Positions 7,846 through 16,638 of a stretch of DNA of 64,000 nt are shown piece by piece. The DNA is from Hyphomicrobiales bacterium. GTDB taxonomy: Bacteria; Pseudomonadota; Alphaproteobacteria; Rhizobiales; Xanthobacteraceae. Made by a program: the position numbers and the translations under genes. Numbering within the stretch: the stretch's first letter is position 1; the number at the start of each line of letters is the position of its first letter. The notes beneath the pieces are model-generated. The model did not search any database. It saw only the letters and a list, made by a program, of their open reading frames with translations, and was not told where the DNA came from. The stretch lies in NCBI GenBank assembly GCA_016185205.1, contig JACPOA010000061.1:25199-89198 (forward strand), in the 5' to 3' direction.

Positions 7846-8976
7846 TTAAGGCCGGCACCCGCCGCGGCCTTGCGTCTCGGCCGCCGCCCAATCGACGACC
7901 TCCTTGAGCGCCGTTAACCTTCTTCGCCCCGCCGCCTTGGCCTTGCTGAAGATGTCGATCTGGCGGTCGGCGCTGGTGCCCTCGCGTATGATCGCGGTGA
8001 GCCGACTGATTTCCGGCTGGCAGCCGAATGCCGCGATGTCCTCGGCGAGAAAATCGAGGACCTGCTCGAGCCAGGCCTTGGCGCTGAGCGGCGAGCGGGC
8101 GAACGGATCGACGAACGTGGCGTCGACCCCGTGGCGCTGGGCGTGCCACTTGTTTTCTTGCGTGATGGCGCGGCCGAGGCGGTCGAAGCCGGCATTGAGC
8201 GCACGGTCGCGGTCGAGCGCGCGCACCAGGCAGCGGAACAGTGCGGCGATGGCGAGCGCGTCGTCGAGCCGCGTGCAGCTGTCGGCGATGCGCAGTTCGA
8301 CTGTCGGGTTTGAAAGCGACGGTCGCATCGCCCACCAGATGTAGCTGGCGTCCGGAATGATCTTGGCCCACACCAGCGCGGCGACGAATTCGTTGTAGTC
8401 GTCGGTGGTGCGGAACAGTTCGGGCAGGCCGGTGCGCGGCAGCTCGTCATAGGCCGCCATGCGGTAGCCGCGCAGGCCGGTGAGATGGCCCTGCCAGAAC
8501 GGCGAGGAGGTCGACAGCGCCAGCAGCAGCGGCAGATAGGGCGTCAGCCGCATGATGAGATCGATGCGGCTGTCGAGGTCGGGCACCCGCACATGTACAT
8601 GCAGGCCGCACAGCATATTGCGGTAGCCGATCATCTGCAGGTCGTCCATGATGGCGTCGTAGCGCACCTTCGGCGTGACGGTTTGCTCCGGCCAGAATGC
8701 CAGCGGGAAAGTGCCGATGGCGGCAAGGCCGAGGCCGCGCTCGTTCGCTGCGTCGCTAAGCGTGCTGCGGTAATGCGTAAGATGCTCGCGCGCTTCCGCC
8801 ATGCTGTCGCAAGGAGGTGTGGCTACCTCGATCTGCGATTGCAGCATTTCGGTCATCACGCGGTCGCCGAGGGCCTTGCGGGCGAGAACGAGGAATCTCT
8901 TGTCGAATCGGTGCATGGCCCGACGCGTCCCCGCGTCGAACACGAAGTATTCCTCTTCGATGCCGATCGTATACAT
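7846..8976 (-). CDS. Carboxylate-amine ligase, glutamate-cysteine ligase type 2 (YbdK-like)
   Basis: This 376-residue protein is of the GCS2/YbdK family. The N-terminal IGIEEEYFVFD and the central NMLCGLHVHVRV, with its paired histidines, are characteristic; NPTVELRIADSCT and ITQENKWHAQRHG follow later. The family joins a carboxylate to an amine with ATP. Some members make gamma-glutamylcysteine weakly, but the true substrate of most is unknown. It is monocistronic or loosely linked, lying between aroQ (84 bp downstream) and the terminator region behind the DsbA-like gene. Confidence 0.85.
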   Translation of the reverse strand: MYTIGIEEEYFVFDAGTRRAMHRFDKRFLVLARKALGDRVMTEMLQSQIEVATPPCDSMAEAREHLTHYRSTLSDAANERGLGLAAIGTFPLAFWPEQTVTPKVRYDAIMDDLQMIGYRNMLCGLHVHVRVPDLDSRIDLIMRLTPYLPLLLALSTSSPFWQGHLTGLRGYRMAAYDELPRTGLPELFRTTDDYNEFVAALVWAKIIPDASYIWWAMRPSLSNPTVELRIADSCTRLDDALAIAALFRCLVRALDRDRALNAGFDRLGRAITQENKWHAQRHGVDATFVDPFARSPLSAKAWLEQVLDFLAEDIAAFGCQPEISRLTAIIREGTSADRQIDIFSKAKAAGRRRLTALKEVVDWAAAETQGRGGCRP

Positions 8977-9030
8977 GCGCGCGATAACGGCCTCGGGCTA
9001 GCGGGGTTCCCTTATATCATTTTTGCAACG

Positions 9031-9067
9031 CAAAACGGCCGCCGGACGAGATCGCCACGGCGGCCGT
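9031..9067 (-). terminator. Rho-independent terminator behind the DsbA-like gene
   Basis: The arms ACGGCCGCCG (9035-9044) and CGGCGGCCGT (9058-9067) form a perfect 10-bp stem. Read on the minus strand, the stem is followed by TTTTG, as expected for termination of transcripts coming from the gene that ends at 9252. Confidence 0.65.
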
Positions 9068-9080
9068 CAGAGGTGCCTGT

Positions 9081-9156
9081 CCCGGGCGCAGCGCAGCACC
9101 ATAAGCGCGTTTACGCGCGTCTTCGACGCGCTATGGTGATGCGCTGCAGAACCGGG
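9081..9156. repeat. Large palindromic repeat (REP-like)
   Basis: The left half contains CCCGG, GCGCAGC, ACCATA and AGCGCG. The right half contains CGCGCT, TATGGT, GCGCTGC and CCGGG in inverted order, giving a long imperfect hairpin around 9111-9123. This matches a family of dispersed palindromes I recall from Bradyrhizobium-type genomes. It occupies most of the 9068-9251 gap, which contains no gene. Confidence 0.6.
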
Positions 9157-9251
9157 ACCGCTACAGGCGCGCAGTTCGATAAGGCCCCGGATCAGCGTAG
9201 CATCACTTCGCTTGCGCTCGTGCTGCAACGCATCCGGGGCACGAACCGCGA

Positions 9252-10022
9252 TCAGCAGGTCGCCTTGCCGCAGCGCGCGGTGTTGATCTTTTCCTGCAGC
9301 GCGGGCAGCCCGACCGCGCCGATCACCACCTCGGAGCCGATCACGTAGCTCGGCGTACCGTTGAGGCCGAGCGCCTCGGCGAGCTTGAAGGCTTCCTGCA
9401 ACGAGGCCTTCACCTCGGGGCTGGCCAAGTCCTTTTCCAGTTGCGCCATGTTGAGGCCGGCTTCCTTGGCGGCGGCGAGCGCATGCGCCTTGTCGGCCTG
9501 GCCGCGGCCGGTGAGCAGTTTCTGATGGAAGTCGAGATATTTCTTGCCGCTCTTGTCCTGCATTTGCACGGCGGTGGCGACCTGGGCGGCTTCCACCGAG
9601 CCCGGTCCGAGCACGGGGAATTCCTTGAGCACGACCTTGAGGTTGGGATCGTTCTTCAACAGCGTGAGCATGTCGGTCATGGCGCGCTTGCAGTAGCCGC
9701 AGTTGTAATCGAAGAACTCGACGAAGGTGACGTCGCCCTTCGGATTGCCGAGCACGACCTGGCGCGGCGAGTTGAACAGATTCTGCGCATTGTCCTTGAC
9801 CGCGGTCTTGTGCTTCTCGGCTTCGGCGGCGGTTTGGCGCTTCTCGAACTCGGCCATCACCTCCTGCAGCACTTCCGGATGCGCGATCAGGTAGCCGCGC
9901 ACGATGCGCTCGATCTCGCTCTTCTGCGGCGCGGAGAATTCGTCGGCGCGCGAGGCTTGCGGAAGGCTGAGCGCCAGCAACGCGGCACAGGCGGCGGCGA
10001 TTAGGCGCGGGCTCGATGTCAT
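9252..10022 (-). CDS. DsbA family thiol:disulfide oxidoreductase
   Basis: This 256-residue exported protein has a signal peptide in residues 1-26 (cleavage after SRA). A helical segment rich in charged residues follows at 30-85. A thioredoxin-like domain then carries the active site CGYC (C108, C111) and the cis-proline loop NGTPSYVIG near residue 220. Two more cysteines lie at the very C-terminus (CGKATC). It probably forms or shuffles disulfide bonds in periplasmic proteins. The layout matches the BdbD/ScsC-like DsbA proteins common in alphaproteobacteria. It is followed by a terminator at 9031-9067. Confidence 0.9.
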   Translation of the reverse strand: MTSSPRLIAAACAALLALSLPQASRADEFSAPQKSEIERIVRGYLIAHPEVLQEVMAEFEKRQTAAEAEKHKTAVKDNAQNLFNSPRQVVLGNPKGDVTFVEFFDYNCGYCKRAMTDMLTLLKNDPNLKVVLKEFPVLGPGSVEAAQVATAVQMQDKSGKKYLDFHQKLLTGRGQADKAHALAAAKEAGLNMAQLEKDLASPEVKASLQEAFKLAEALGLNGTPSYVIGSEVVIGAVGLPALQEKINTARCGKATC

Positions 10023-10043
10023 CGGGTTGGTCCCTGTGGGTGA

Positions 10044-11480
10044 TCAGTTGGGGGTGTTGCGGGCCTTGGGCGGCTTGACGTTGACGATGTCGTCGGCGCG
10101 CACCCAGGCCGGCGAACCTACGGGTAGCCGTGTCTTGGCGCGCGCCGCCAATTGACGCGCGGTGACGATATCGCCGCGGCTGAAGGCGGCCTGCGCCGAG
10201 GCGAGGTCGGCATTGGCGAGATCGCCCTTGCGGCCATAGGCCATGGCGAGCTGCGAATAGGCTTCCGGCGCGTCGGGCTCGCGCAGGATGGCCGAGCGCA
10301 ACAGTGCGGCCGCTTCCTCGGCGACCGCCTTGTTGTTGGTCGCGTTCAGCGCCTGCGCCAGCATGATCTCGATCAGCGGAGCGCGTTGCGAGAGCTGCGC
10401 CGCGCGGCGCAGTGGCGCCACAGCTTCGGCCGGATGCCCGCCTTCCAGCAGTGCCTGGCCCTTGAGCTCGTAGAAATATGGATTGTTTGGCTGCGCCTGG
10501 ATCAGCTCGTCGATCAGCACAAGCGCGCGCCTCAAATCGGAATGGCGGTAGGCCGAGATGGCGCGTGCGTAGCGCGCCGGCAGGCTGTGGTCGCCGAGCG
10601 TGTAGCGGCGCGCGACCGTGTCGGGCCTGTCCATGAAGCCGGACAGCTTCGCCCGCATCATGTCATGACGCAGTTGCAGCTCGGGCGAATCCTTATGATC
10701 CCAATTGGGGCTCGTCTTGGCGAGCGCGGCGAGCGTGGCGACGCGTTCGGCCGGCATCGGATGGGTTTGCAGATAGGGATCGATGTAGCGCGAATTGAAC
10801 AGCGCTTCGTTGGTCAGGCGCGTGAACAAATCCACCATGCCCTTGGGCGACTGGCCGGTGGCATTGAGGAATTTCACGCCGGCATGATCGGCCTGGTCTT
10901 CCTGCGTGCGCACATAAGCGAGCAATGTGCGCTGGATCGCCGACTGCGGCGCCATGATCGCCGCCATACCGACGTCGCCACCACCGCCACCGGCGCGCGC
11001 GCCCGCCACCATGGCGCCGACGCCGGCCAGCATGGCAATGATCGAGGCGGTCTGCGCCGTGGCGAGCTGCTCGCGCAGCTTCATCAGATGGCCGCCGGCA
11101 AGGTGGCCGGTTTCGTGCGCGAACACGCCGATGATCTCGTTCGGCGTCTTGGCGTCGAACAGCGCGCCGGCATTGATGAAGATGTGGCGGCCGTCCATGA
11201 CGAAGGCGTTGAACGAGCGCTCGCCGAGCACGACCACCCGGACGTTCTGCTTGGCGAGGCCGGCGGCGCGCAAAATCGGCTGCGCATAGTCGCGCAACAG
11301 CTGCTCGATCTCGGTGTCGCGGATTACCGGCATTCCGCGTAGCGCCGCGTCCTGGGCATGCGCCGGGCTAACCGTGGGGGCGATGCCGGCGGTCGCGACC
11401 GCGAAGGCGGTCAGCAGCGCCAGCGCCCGCCCTGCTGGCGCCCAAGCCTTCGTCCTGATAGGTGTGCGGTCTTCGCTCAT
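10044..11480 (-). CDS. Exported M48 family metalloprotease with TPR-like repeats
   Basis: This 478-residue protein has an N-terminal signal or anchor (about residues 15-43, ending AHAQ). The zinc motif HETGH (122-126) is followed by a glutamate in the TQEDQADHAG segment, the usual third ligand. Residues about 320-460 are Ala/Leu-rich helical repeats of TPR type, including ALVLIDELIQAQPNNPYFYE. The arrangement equals BepA/YfgC, which controls outer-membrane protein assembly and quality. It ends 22 bp before the DsbA-like gene, so the two form a small periplasmic protein-quality operon. Confidence 0.9.
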   Translation of the reverse strand: MSEDRTPIRTKAWAPAGRALALLTAFAVATAGIAPTVSPAHAQDAALRGMPVIRDTEIEQLLRDYAQPILRAAGLAKQNVRVVVLGERSFNAFVMDGRHIFINAGALFDAKTPNEIIGVFAHETGHLAGGHLMKLREQLATAQTASIIAMLAGVGAMVAGARAGGGGGDVGMAAIMAPQSAIQRTLLAYVRTQEDQADHAGVKFLNATGQSPKGMVDLFTRLTNEALFNSRYIDPYLQTHPMPAERVATLAALAKTSPNWDHKDSPELQLRHDMMRAKLSGFMDRPDTVARRYTLGDHSLPARYARAISAYRHSDLRRALVLIDELIQAQPNNPYFYELKGQALLEGGHPAEAVAPLRRAAQLSQRAPLIEIMLAQALNATNNKAVAEEAAALLRSAILREPDAPEAYSQLAMAYGRKGDLANADLASAQAAFSRGDIVTARQLAARAKTRLPVGSPAWVRADDIVNVKPPKARNTPN

Positions 11481-11657
11481 GCCAACTTTCGCGAACGGAT
11501 CAGCGGATAGGCGCGAAACTAGTGACGCGCCGGATAGCGGTCAACGCAGGCTACGATCACGACCGAGTCATGAAAAGCGCATGGCCCAAGCAAGCCCAAG
11601 AAGCCGCCGAATGCGGCAACAGCGGGGCAGGGGGTAAGGCCGGAGCGGCCATTTACG

Positions 11658-12833
11658 ATGCTTGAGGCGGCAAAACACCTGTTGATGCCCTCCAAACGCA
11701 GCAATGTGCCGCCGTTTATCGTCATGGACGTGATGGCGGCGGCGGCCGCGATCGAGGCGTCCGGACGCCGGGTCGTCCACATGGAGGTGGGCCAGCCGGC
11801 GGCAGCCGCCCCGGCGACCGCGCTTGCGGCGGCGCAGGCGGCGCTCGCCCACGGCCGTATCGGCTATACCGAGACTTTGGGTATCCCATCGCTGCGGACC
11901 CGCATCGCGCGGCATTACCGCGACATATACAACCTGGTGCTCGACCCCGCCCGCGTGGTGGTCACCACCGGCTCCTCGGGCGGCTTCATCCTGGCGTTCC
12001 TGGCGCTGTTCGAGGCCGGCGACCGGGTGGCGCTGGCCAATCCCGGCTACCCGCCCTACCGGCACATCCTGTCCGCGCTCGGCTGCGAGCCTGTGCTGAT
12101 CGAGACTTCCGAACAGACGCGCTGGGCGCTCTCGGCCAAGGCGCTGATCGCCGCTCACCGGGCGAGCCCGCTCAAGGGCGTGGTGATCGCAAGTCCTGCC
12201 AATCCGACCGGCACCATGATGGATGCCGACGCGCTGGCGCGCCTGATCGCGGTGGTGGAAGCCGAAGGCATCCGCGTGATCTCCGACGAGATCTATCATG
12301 GCCTCGATTATGCGTTCGCGGCCGAGACCGCGGCCAAGCTGTCGGAGCGCGCCGTGGTGATCAACTCGTTCTCGAAATATTTCTGCATGACCGGCTGGCG
12401 CATCGGCTGGATGGTGGTGCCCGAAAGTCTCACGCGCACCGTCGACCGGCTGCAAGGCAATCTCGCGATTTCGGTGCCGACGCTGTCGCAGATCGCGGGC
12501 GAGGCCGCTTTCGACGGGCGCGCCGAGATGGAGGCGGTCAAGCTCGGCTACGAGGAGAACCGGCGCATTCTCACGGACGGCCTGCCGAAGGCCGGTCTCG
12601 ACAAGTTCCTGCCGGTCGACGGCGCGTTCTATCTCTACGCCGACATCAGGCGATTTTCCGACGACAGCCTGGATTTCGCCAAGCGCATGTTGAACGAGGC
12701 CGGCGTGGCGGCGACGCCCGGCATCGATTTCGATCCGATCGACGGCCGGCATTTTTTGCGCTTCTGCTACGCCGGCTCGGCAGCGGAGATGCATGAGGCA
12801 GTGGAGCGGATCGGCAATTGGCTGAAGCGGTAG
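11658..12833 (+). CDS. Class I/II pyridoxal-phosphate aminotransferase
   Basis: This 391-residue cytoplasmic fold-type I aminotransferase has a substrate segment IGYTETLGIPSLRTRIA and the cofactor-binding NPTGTMM near residue 180. The Schiff-base lysine lies in NSFSKYFCMTGWRIGW (about K240), and the C-terminal arginine in HFLRFCYAG. Family members transfer amino groups between aspartate-, aromatic- or alanine-type amino acids and 2-oxo acids; the exact substrate cannot be read from sequence. It diverges from the M48 protease, with 177 bp between start codons. Confidence 0.9.
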   Translation: MLEAAKHLLMPSKRSNVPPFIVMDVMAAAAAIEASGRRVVHMEVGQPAAAAPATALAAAQAALAHGRIGYTETLGIPSLRTRIARHYRDIYNLVLDPARVVVTTGSSGGFILAFLALFEAGDRVALANPGYPPYRHILSALGCEPVLIETSEQTRWALSAKALIAAHRASPLKGVVIASPANPTGTMMDADALARLIAVVEAEGIRVISDEIYHGLDYAFAAETAAKLSERAVVINSFSKYFCMTGWRIGWMVVPESLTRTVDRLQGNLAISVPTLSQIAGEAAFDGRAEMEAVKLGYEENRRILTDGLPKAGLDKFLPVDGAFYLYADIRRFSDDSLDFAKRMLNEAGVAATPGIDFDPIDGRHFLRFCYAGSAAEMHEAVERIGNWLKR

Positions 12834-13033
12834 CCGTCGATCCGAGCGTGCGATCAAGCCGAACGTGAACAACGCAATTATGACGAGCAATTTGTCCGCG
12901 CGTTTGCGCGCGGTAGGCGGGTATTGTTGATATACCGCAATGCACAATATGGGAATCCTGACTAACTAATAATAGGTGGCAGAAGCACTTCGTGGGGCCT
13001 TTTGCGCCTTTCATCACACACGGAGGATTTCCC

Positions 13034-14074
13034 ATGCACAAAATAGCGGTTTCCGCAGCAGCAGCTGCCTTGTTTGCTGCGGGACTCATCATTCCGGCGT
13101 CGGCCGCCGACGTCGTTACGGCGGTCAATGTCGCGAAGGCGCCGGTGCTCGCGGCAGGCGCGGCCGATCCGGCTTGGTCAAAGGCGAAGGCGCTGAGCGT
13201 CCCGCTCCTGGGTGGCGTGAACTTCAAGGCTGGCAAGGGCGCCACCAACGCAACGCTCAAGGCGGTTTATTCCGGCGACATGCTGTACGTGTTGCTGCAA
13301 TACGACGATCCGACCGAGTCGATCCGCCGCTTTCCGTATCAAAAGCAGGCCGACGGTAGCTGGAAGAAACTGATCGACCCCAACAACAAGGGCGGCGACG
13401 ACAACGTCTACTATGAAGACAAATATGCCCTAATCTGGAACATCAACAATTCGATCAAGGGGTTCGGTCAGCAGGGCTGCATGGCCACCTGCCACGCCGG
13501 CGAGCCGGGCAAGCCGTACGGCAACAAGTACACCGCGAGCGCGGGCGAACTCGGCGACATCTGGCACATGAAGTCGATCCGCACCGGCTATATCGGCCAG
13601 ACCGACGATCAATATGTCGACGATACCCGCTTCGACAAAGACAAAGCGCCGGAAGCCGGACGCAAGAGCGATGCGAAGACCGGCGGCGGCTACACCGACG
13701 TCAAGCTGGTCAACGGCAAGCCCGAGTTCATGAGCAAGAACGCGATCCCGTCGAACAAGAAGGGCGGATTATACTATATCAAGGAAGCCGACAAGGTCGC
13801 CTTCGACGACAGCAAGTTCAAGGCCGGCGACGAAGTGGCCTCGATCATCGTAGCGCCGTTCATCGGCGACCGCGGCGACATCGCCACGGCGATCGCGTGG
13901 AAAAGCGGCAAGTGGACCGCCGTCATGTCACGCAAACTCGTGACCGGCGGCAAGACCGACGTGCAGTTCGACAAGCTCGATGCGACCTACGACTTCGGTC
14001 TTGCGGCATTCGACAATGCGCAGGTCCGTCACGCCTATCATATGGGCGCGCTGCACCTGAAGTTCGCCAAGTAA
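13034..14074 (+). CDS. Secreted haem-binding protein related to the ethylbenzene dehydrogenase gamma subunit
   Basis: I place the start at the ATG at 13034, preceded 7 nt away by GGAGG; the longer reading frame from 12992 has no signal. The 346-residue product has a clean signal peptide (1-25, ASA-AD). The mature chain looks like the beta-rich EB_dh haem-binding domain (the DMSO reductase family subunit that holds haem b). It has GCMATCHAGE near residue 150, a C-x3-C-H motif rather than the classical C-x2-C-H. No molybdoenzyme genes lie nearby, so it may act as a stand-alone periplasmic electron carrier. A strong terminator follows directly. Confidence 0.75.
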   Translation: MHKIAVSAAAAALFAAGLIIPASAADVVTAVNVAKAPVLAAGAADPAWSKAKALSVPLLGGVNFKAGKGATNATLKAVYSGDMLYVLLQYDDPTESIRRFPYQKQADGSWKKLIDPNNKGGDDNVYYEDKYALIWNINNSIKGFGQQGCMATCHAGEPGKPYGNKYTASAGELGDIWHMKSIRTGYIGQTDDQYVDDTRFDKDKAPEAGRKSDAKTGGGYTDVKLVNGKPEFMSKNAIPSNKKGGLYYIKEADKVAFDDSKFKAGDEVASIIVAPFIGDRGDIATAIAWKSGKWTAVMSRKLVTGGKTDVQFDKLDATYDFGLAAFDNAQVRHAYHMGALHLKFAK

Positions 14075-14100
14075 CAACGGCTCTTCCTGGTGGAGAAACG

Positions 14101-14132
14101 CGGGGCGGCTGGTCGAGCCGCCCCGTTTTTTT
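14101..14132 (+). terminator. Rho-independent terminator
   Basis: The arms CGGGGCGGCT (14101-14110) and AGCCGCCCCG (14116-14125) form a perfect 10-bp stem with a 5-nt loop, followed by seven T. It ends the haem-binding protein transcript. Confidence 0.92.
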
Positions 14133-14178
14133 GCCGCGAAATATGTCGCTGCCACAGCGTGCCGGCGCCGTTCGACGA

Positions 14179-14418
14179 TTAACCCTTGTAGTCCGAACCG
14201 GGCGCCATTTCTTTGTTTGGTTTCATCGCCGGCCCGCGCTTGTCGTCTTTGTTCGACATGCACTTGGCCAGGAACGCCTTGCGCTTGGCGCCCGCGAGCT
14301 TCTGGTCGTCGGCGCCGAACTTGCAGGTCTCGAACTTCTGCTCTTTGGTGAGCGCGGAGGCCGGGCTCGCCAGCAACAGGAGAGGGCACAGGCTCAATAG
14401 GGCACCGTATCGCAGCAT
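14179..14418 (-). CDS. Secreted PsiF-repeat protein
   Basis: This 79-residue product starts at the ATG at 14418, with AAAGGAG 8 nt upstream. The longer open frame back to 14577 is an overlap with the neighbouring gene. Signal peptide residues 1-23 end in ASA. One PsiF-type repeat follows (ETCKFGADDQKLAGAKRKAF with a second cysteine in AKCMS), known from the phosphate-starvation protein PsiF of E. coli, whose role is unknown. The tail is Lys/Asp/Pro-rich. It converges with the haem-binding protein gene and lies 64 bp after the aldolase/dehydrogenase. Confidence 0.82.
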   Translation of the reverse strand: MLRYGALLSLCPLLLLASPASALTKEQKFETCKFGADDQKLAGAKRKAFLAKCMSNKDDKRGPAMKPNKEMAPGSDYKG

Positions 14419-14482
14419 GGTCGTTGCTCCTTTGCCGGGTCTCGAATTGGAATCAGGATAACATGCTTTCACTTCGTATGAT

Positions 14483-16537
14483 CTAGCGCAATGCGGCGGC
14501 AATGTTGCCGCCGTCGACGGTGGTGACGTCGGCGGTGGTTTTGAGCGCCAGCGCCTGCGCCAGGAAGGCCTGCGCAACGTCTTGCGCCGTGACCTCCCGC
14601 TGCAACAGGTTGCCGGTCATGTAATCCTTTTCGCTCACGCCGCGCGCTTGCGCGCGTTGCGTGACGAAATCGTCCGTGAGCAGGCCGGAGCGCACACGGT
14701 CGGCGTTCACCGCATTGGCGCGGATGCCGTCGGCGCCATAATCGAGCGCGTATTGCCGCACCAGGAACAGCGTCGCCGCCTTGGGCAGGCCGTAGGGGCC
14801 GAAATTCGCGCCCGGGTTCACCGCCTGCTTGGAGACGTTGAACAGCAGGCAGCCGCCGCTGCCTTGCGCCAGCATGATCTTGACCGCCGCTTGCGCGACT
14901 TTCTGGTGCGCGAAGAAATTCAGCTCGAAGCTCGCACGCAAGGTAGCCTCGTCGACCTCGCCGATTTTTCCTTGCCAGGCGGCGCCGGCATTGGAGACCG
15001 CGATATCGACGCCGCCGTAAGCGGCGACCGTGCGCTCGAAAGCCGCGCGCACCGAAGCGGTGTCGGTCACGTCGCATTGGATTGCCATGGACGCACCGCC
15101 GATCGCCTTGGCCACTGCCGTAACGGCGGCAGCATCGAGATCGAGCAGCGCCACGGCCGCGCCGGCATTTGCGAAAGCCTGCGCGGTGGCCGTGCCAATC
15201 GCGCCGCCGGCCCCAGTGATGACTGCGACCTGGTCTTCCAGCGGTAAGCGCTTGCGCGCGCCCAGCTTGGCGAGCTCGAGCGGCCAATATTCGATGTCGA
15301 ACATGTCGGCTTCGGAAATCGAGGTGAAGCGGCCGATCCCTTCGGCACCGGCAATGCCTTCGACGGCTGCTTCCGCGATATCGGCGGCGATGCGGGCGTC
15401 CTTGGCGCTTGAGCCCAGGCCGAACAGGCCGAGCCCCGGCACCAGCGCGACGCGCGGCAGCGGATCGTGCATCGCGGCCGCAGGCGAGCGCTTCTTGTTG
15501 CGCTCGAAATAGCTTTGGTAGTCGGCGGCGAATTTCTGCACGGCCTTGCGCGCGGCGGTCTTGAAGGCGTCGAGTTGGCCGGCCTGCGGCGGCGGCACGA
15601 TCAGCGGATAATTCTTGGTGCGGATGGCGTGATCGGGCGTGATCACGCCGGCGCCGGCATAGCGCGAAAGCTCCCGGCCGTTGACGTAAGCCATGATGGC
15701 GTCGCCGGTGCGGAAGTCGAGGATCAGACGCTTATGCGCGCCTTCGCCGAAGGCATCGTGAAGCGTGCAGGCGCCGCGCAGGATCGGCGCCACGTCGTGC
15801 ACGGGCGCGATCGGTTGCGGCAGCTTGGCGCTCGCGATGGTCTTGTGGTTTTTGGCCAAGCGCGTTTCCGCGAGCGTGACCATCTCGATCATGCGTTCGT
15901 AGGCTTCGCGCGCGTCCTCGCCGAAGGTGAAGATGCCGTGCTTGTCGAGGATGAGGCCTTCGACCTTCGGGTTCTTGTCGAACACCTCGGTCGCGCTTTT
16001 CGCCAGCGCGAAGCCCGGCATGATGTAGGGTACGAAGCCGAGCCGGCCGCCATACACTTCCGCGCACAGTTCGGCCGAGTTCGGCTGGTCGATCAGGCTG
16101 AGCACCGCGGTTGCGTGGGTGTGGTCGACGACTTTCGCCGGCAGGAAGGCATGCAGCAGCGTTTCGACCGAGGGCGAGGGCGCCTGCGGATCGATCAGCA
16201 GTGCGCGCAGCACGCGCACCATCTCGTCATCGGAAAGCGCAGCGCGCGCGCGCAGGGATCGCGCCGGCGCCAGCCGTACCGCCGGCATGCCGGCGGGCTC
16301 GATCGTGGCCATGTCCCAGCCGGAGCCCTTGACGCACAGCACCGCGACCTCTTCACCCAAGAGATCGTGCGCCGTCGTCTTCAGCGAGGTATTGCCGCCG
16401 CCATGCAGCACAAGCTTGGGCACGCGCCCGAGCAGGCGCGTGGAATAAATCCGCAGCGCCAGCGCGGCGTCGATGCCGGCCCGGTCAAAATGATCGACCG
16501 CGGCCTTGGCGTCGCGCTCGACCCAGGCGGATTTCAT
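14483..16537 (-). CDS. Bifunctional class II aldolase / short-chain dehydrogenase
   Basis: This 684-residue two-domain enzyme has residues 1-~400 as a class II aldolase/adducin-like domain. Zinc-binding histidines are visible in DHTHATAVLS, and a second pair is likely downstream. Residues ~430-680 are an SDR with the NAD loop TGAGGAIG, the NAG segment SNAGAAW, and the YxxxK pair in GPYGLPKAA. Fusions of this kind act in rhamnose, fucose or other deoxy-sugar breakdown (aldol cleavage plus lactaldehyde or sugar oxidation). No sugar transporter or regulator lies beside it, so the substrate is open. A dispersed palindromic repeat precedes the start codon. Confidence 0.88.
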   Translation of the reverse strand: MKSAWVERDAKAAVDHFDRAGIDAALALRIYSTRLLGRVPKLVLHGGGNTSLKTTAHDLLGEEVAVLCVKGSGWDMATIEPAGMPAVRLAPARSLRARAALSDDEMVRVLRALLIDPQAPSPSVETLLHAFLPAKVVDHTHATAVLSLIDQPNSAELCAEVYGGRLGFVPYIMPGFALAKSATEVFDKNPKVEGLILDKHGIFTFGEDAREAYERMIEMVTLAETRLAKNHKTIASAKLPQPIAPVHDVAPILRGACTLHDAFGEGAHKRLILDFRTGDAIMAYVNGRELSRYAGAGVITPDHAIRTKNYPLIVPPPQAGQLDAFKTAARKAVQKFAADYQSYFERNKKRSPAAAMHDPLPRVALVPGLGLFGLGSSAKDARIAADIAEAAVEGIAGAEGIGRFTSISEADMFDIEYWPLELAKLGARKRLPLEDQVAVITGAGGAIGTATAQAFANAGAAVALLDLDAAAVTAVAKAIGGASMAIQCDVTDTASVRAAFERTVAAYGGVDIAVSNAGAAWQGKIGEVDEATLRASFELNFFAHQKVAQAAVKIMLAQGSGGCLLFNVSKQAVNPGANFGPYGLPKAATLFLVRQYALDYGADGIRANAVNADRVRSGLLTDDFVTQRAQARGVSEKDYMTGNLLQREVTAQDVAQAFLAQALALKTTADVTTVDGGNIAAALR

Positions 16538-16545
16538 TTTACTGG

Positions 16546-16633
16546 GCGCATGATCTTTTCCGACCTTGCTTCGCCCGCCGAAGCGGGCTTCGCGAAGGCG
16601 GGAAACCGGTACCCACTTTTCGGGATCATGCGC
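16546..16633. repeat. Dispersed palindromic repeat between rne and the aldolase gene
   Basis: The ends GCGCATGATC (16546-16555) and GATCATGCGC (16624-16633) are inverted copies, and the inner part holds CCCGCC/GGCGGG and GCTTCG/CGAAGC pairs. The CCCACTTTTCGGGATCATG end belongs to the same family as the repeats at 33961-34009 and 34654-34716. Confidence 0.65.
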
Positions 16634-16638
16634 TTTCC

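Noticed and set aside
12992..13033. Upstream start of the haem-binding protein
   Set aside because: The ATG at 13034 has GGAGG at good spacing and gives a clean signal peptide; the longer version buries it.
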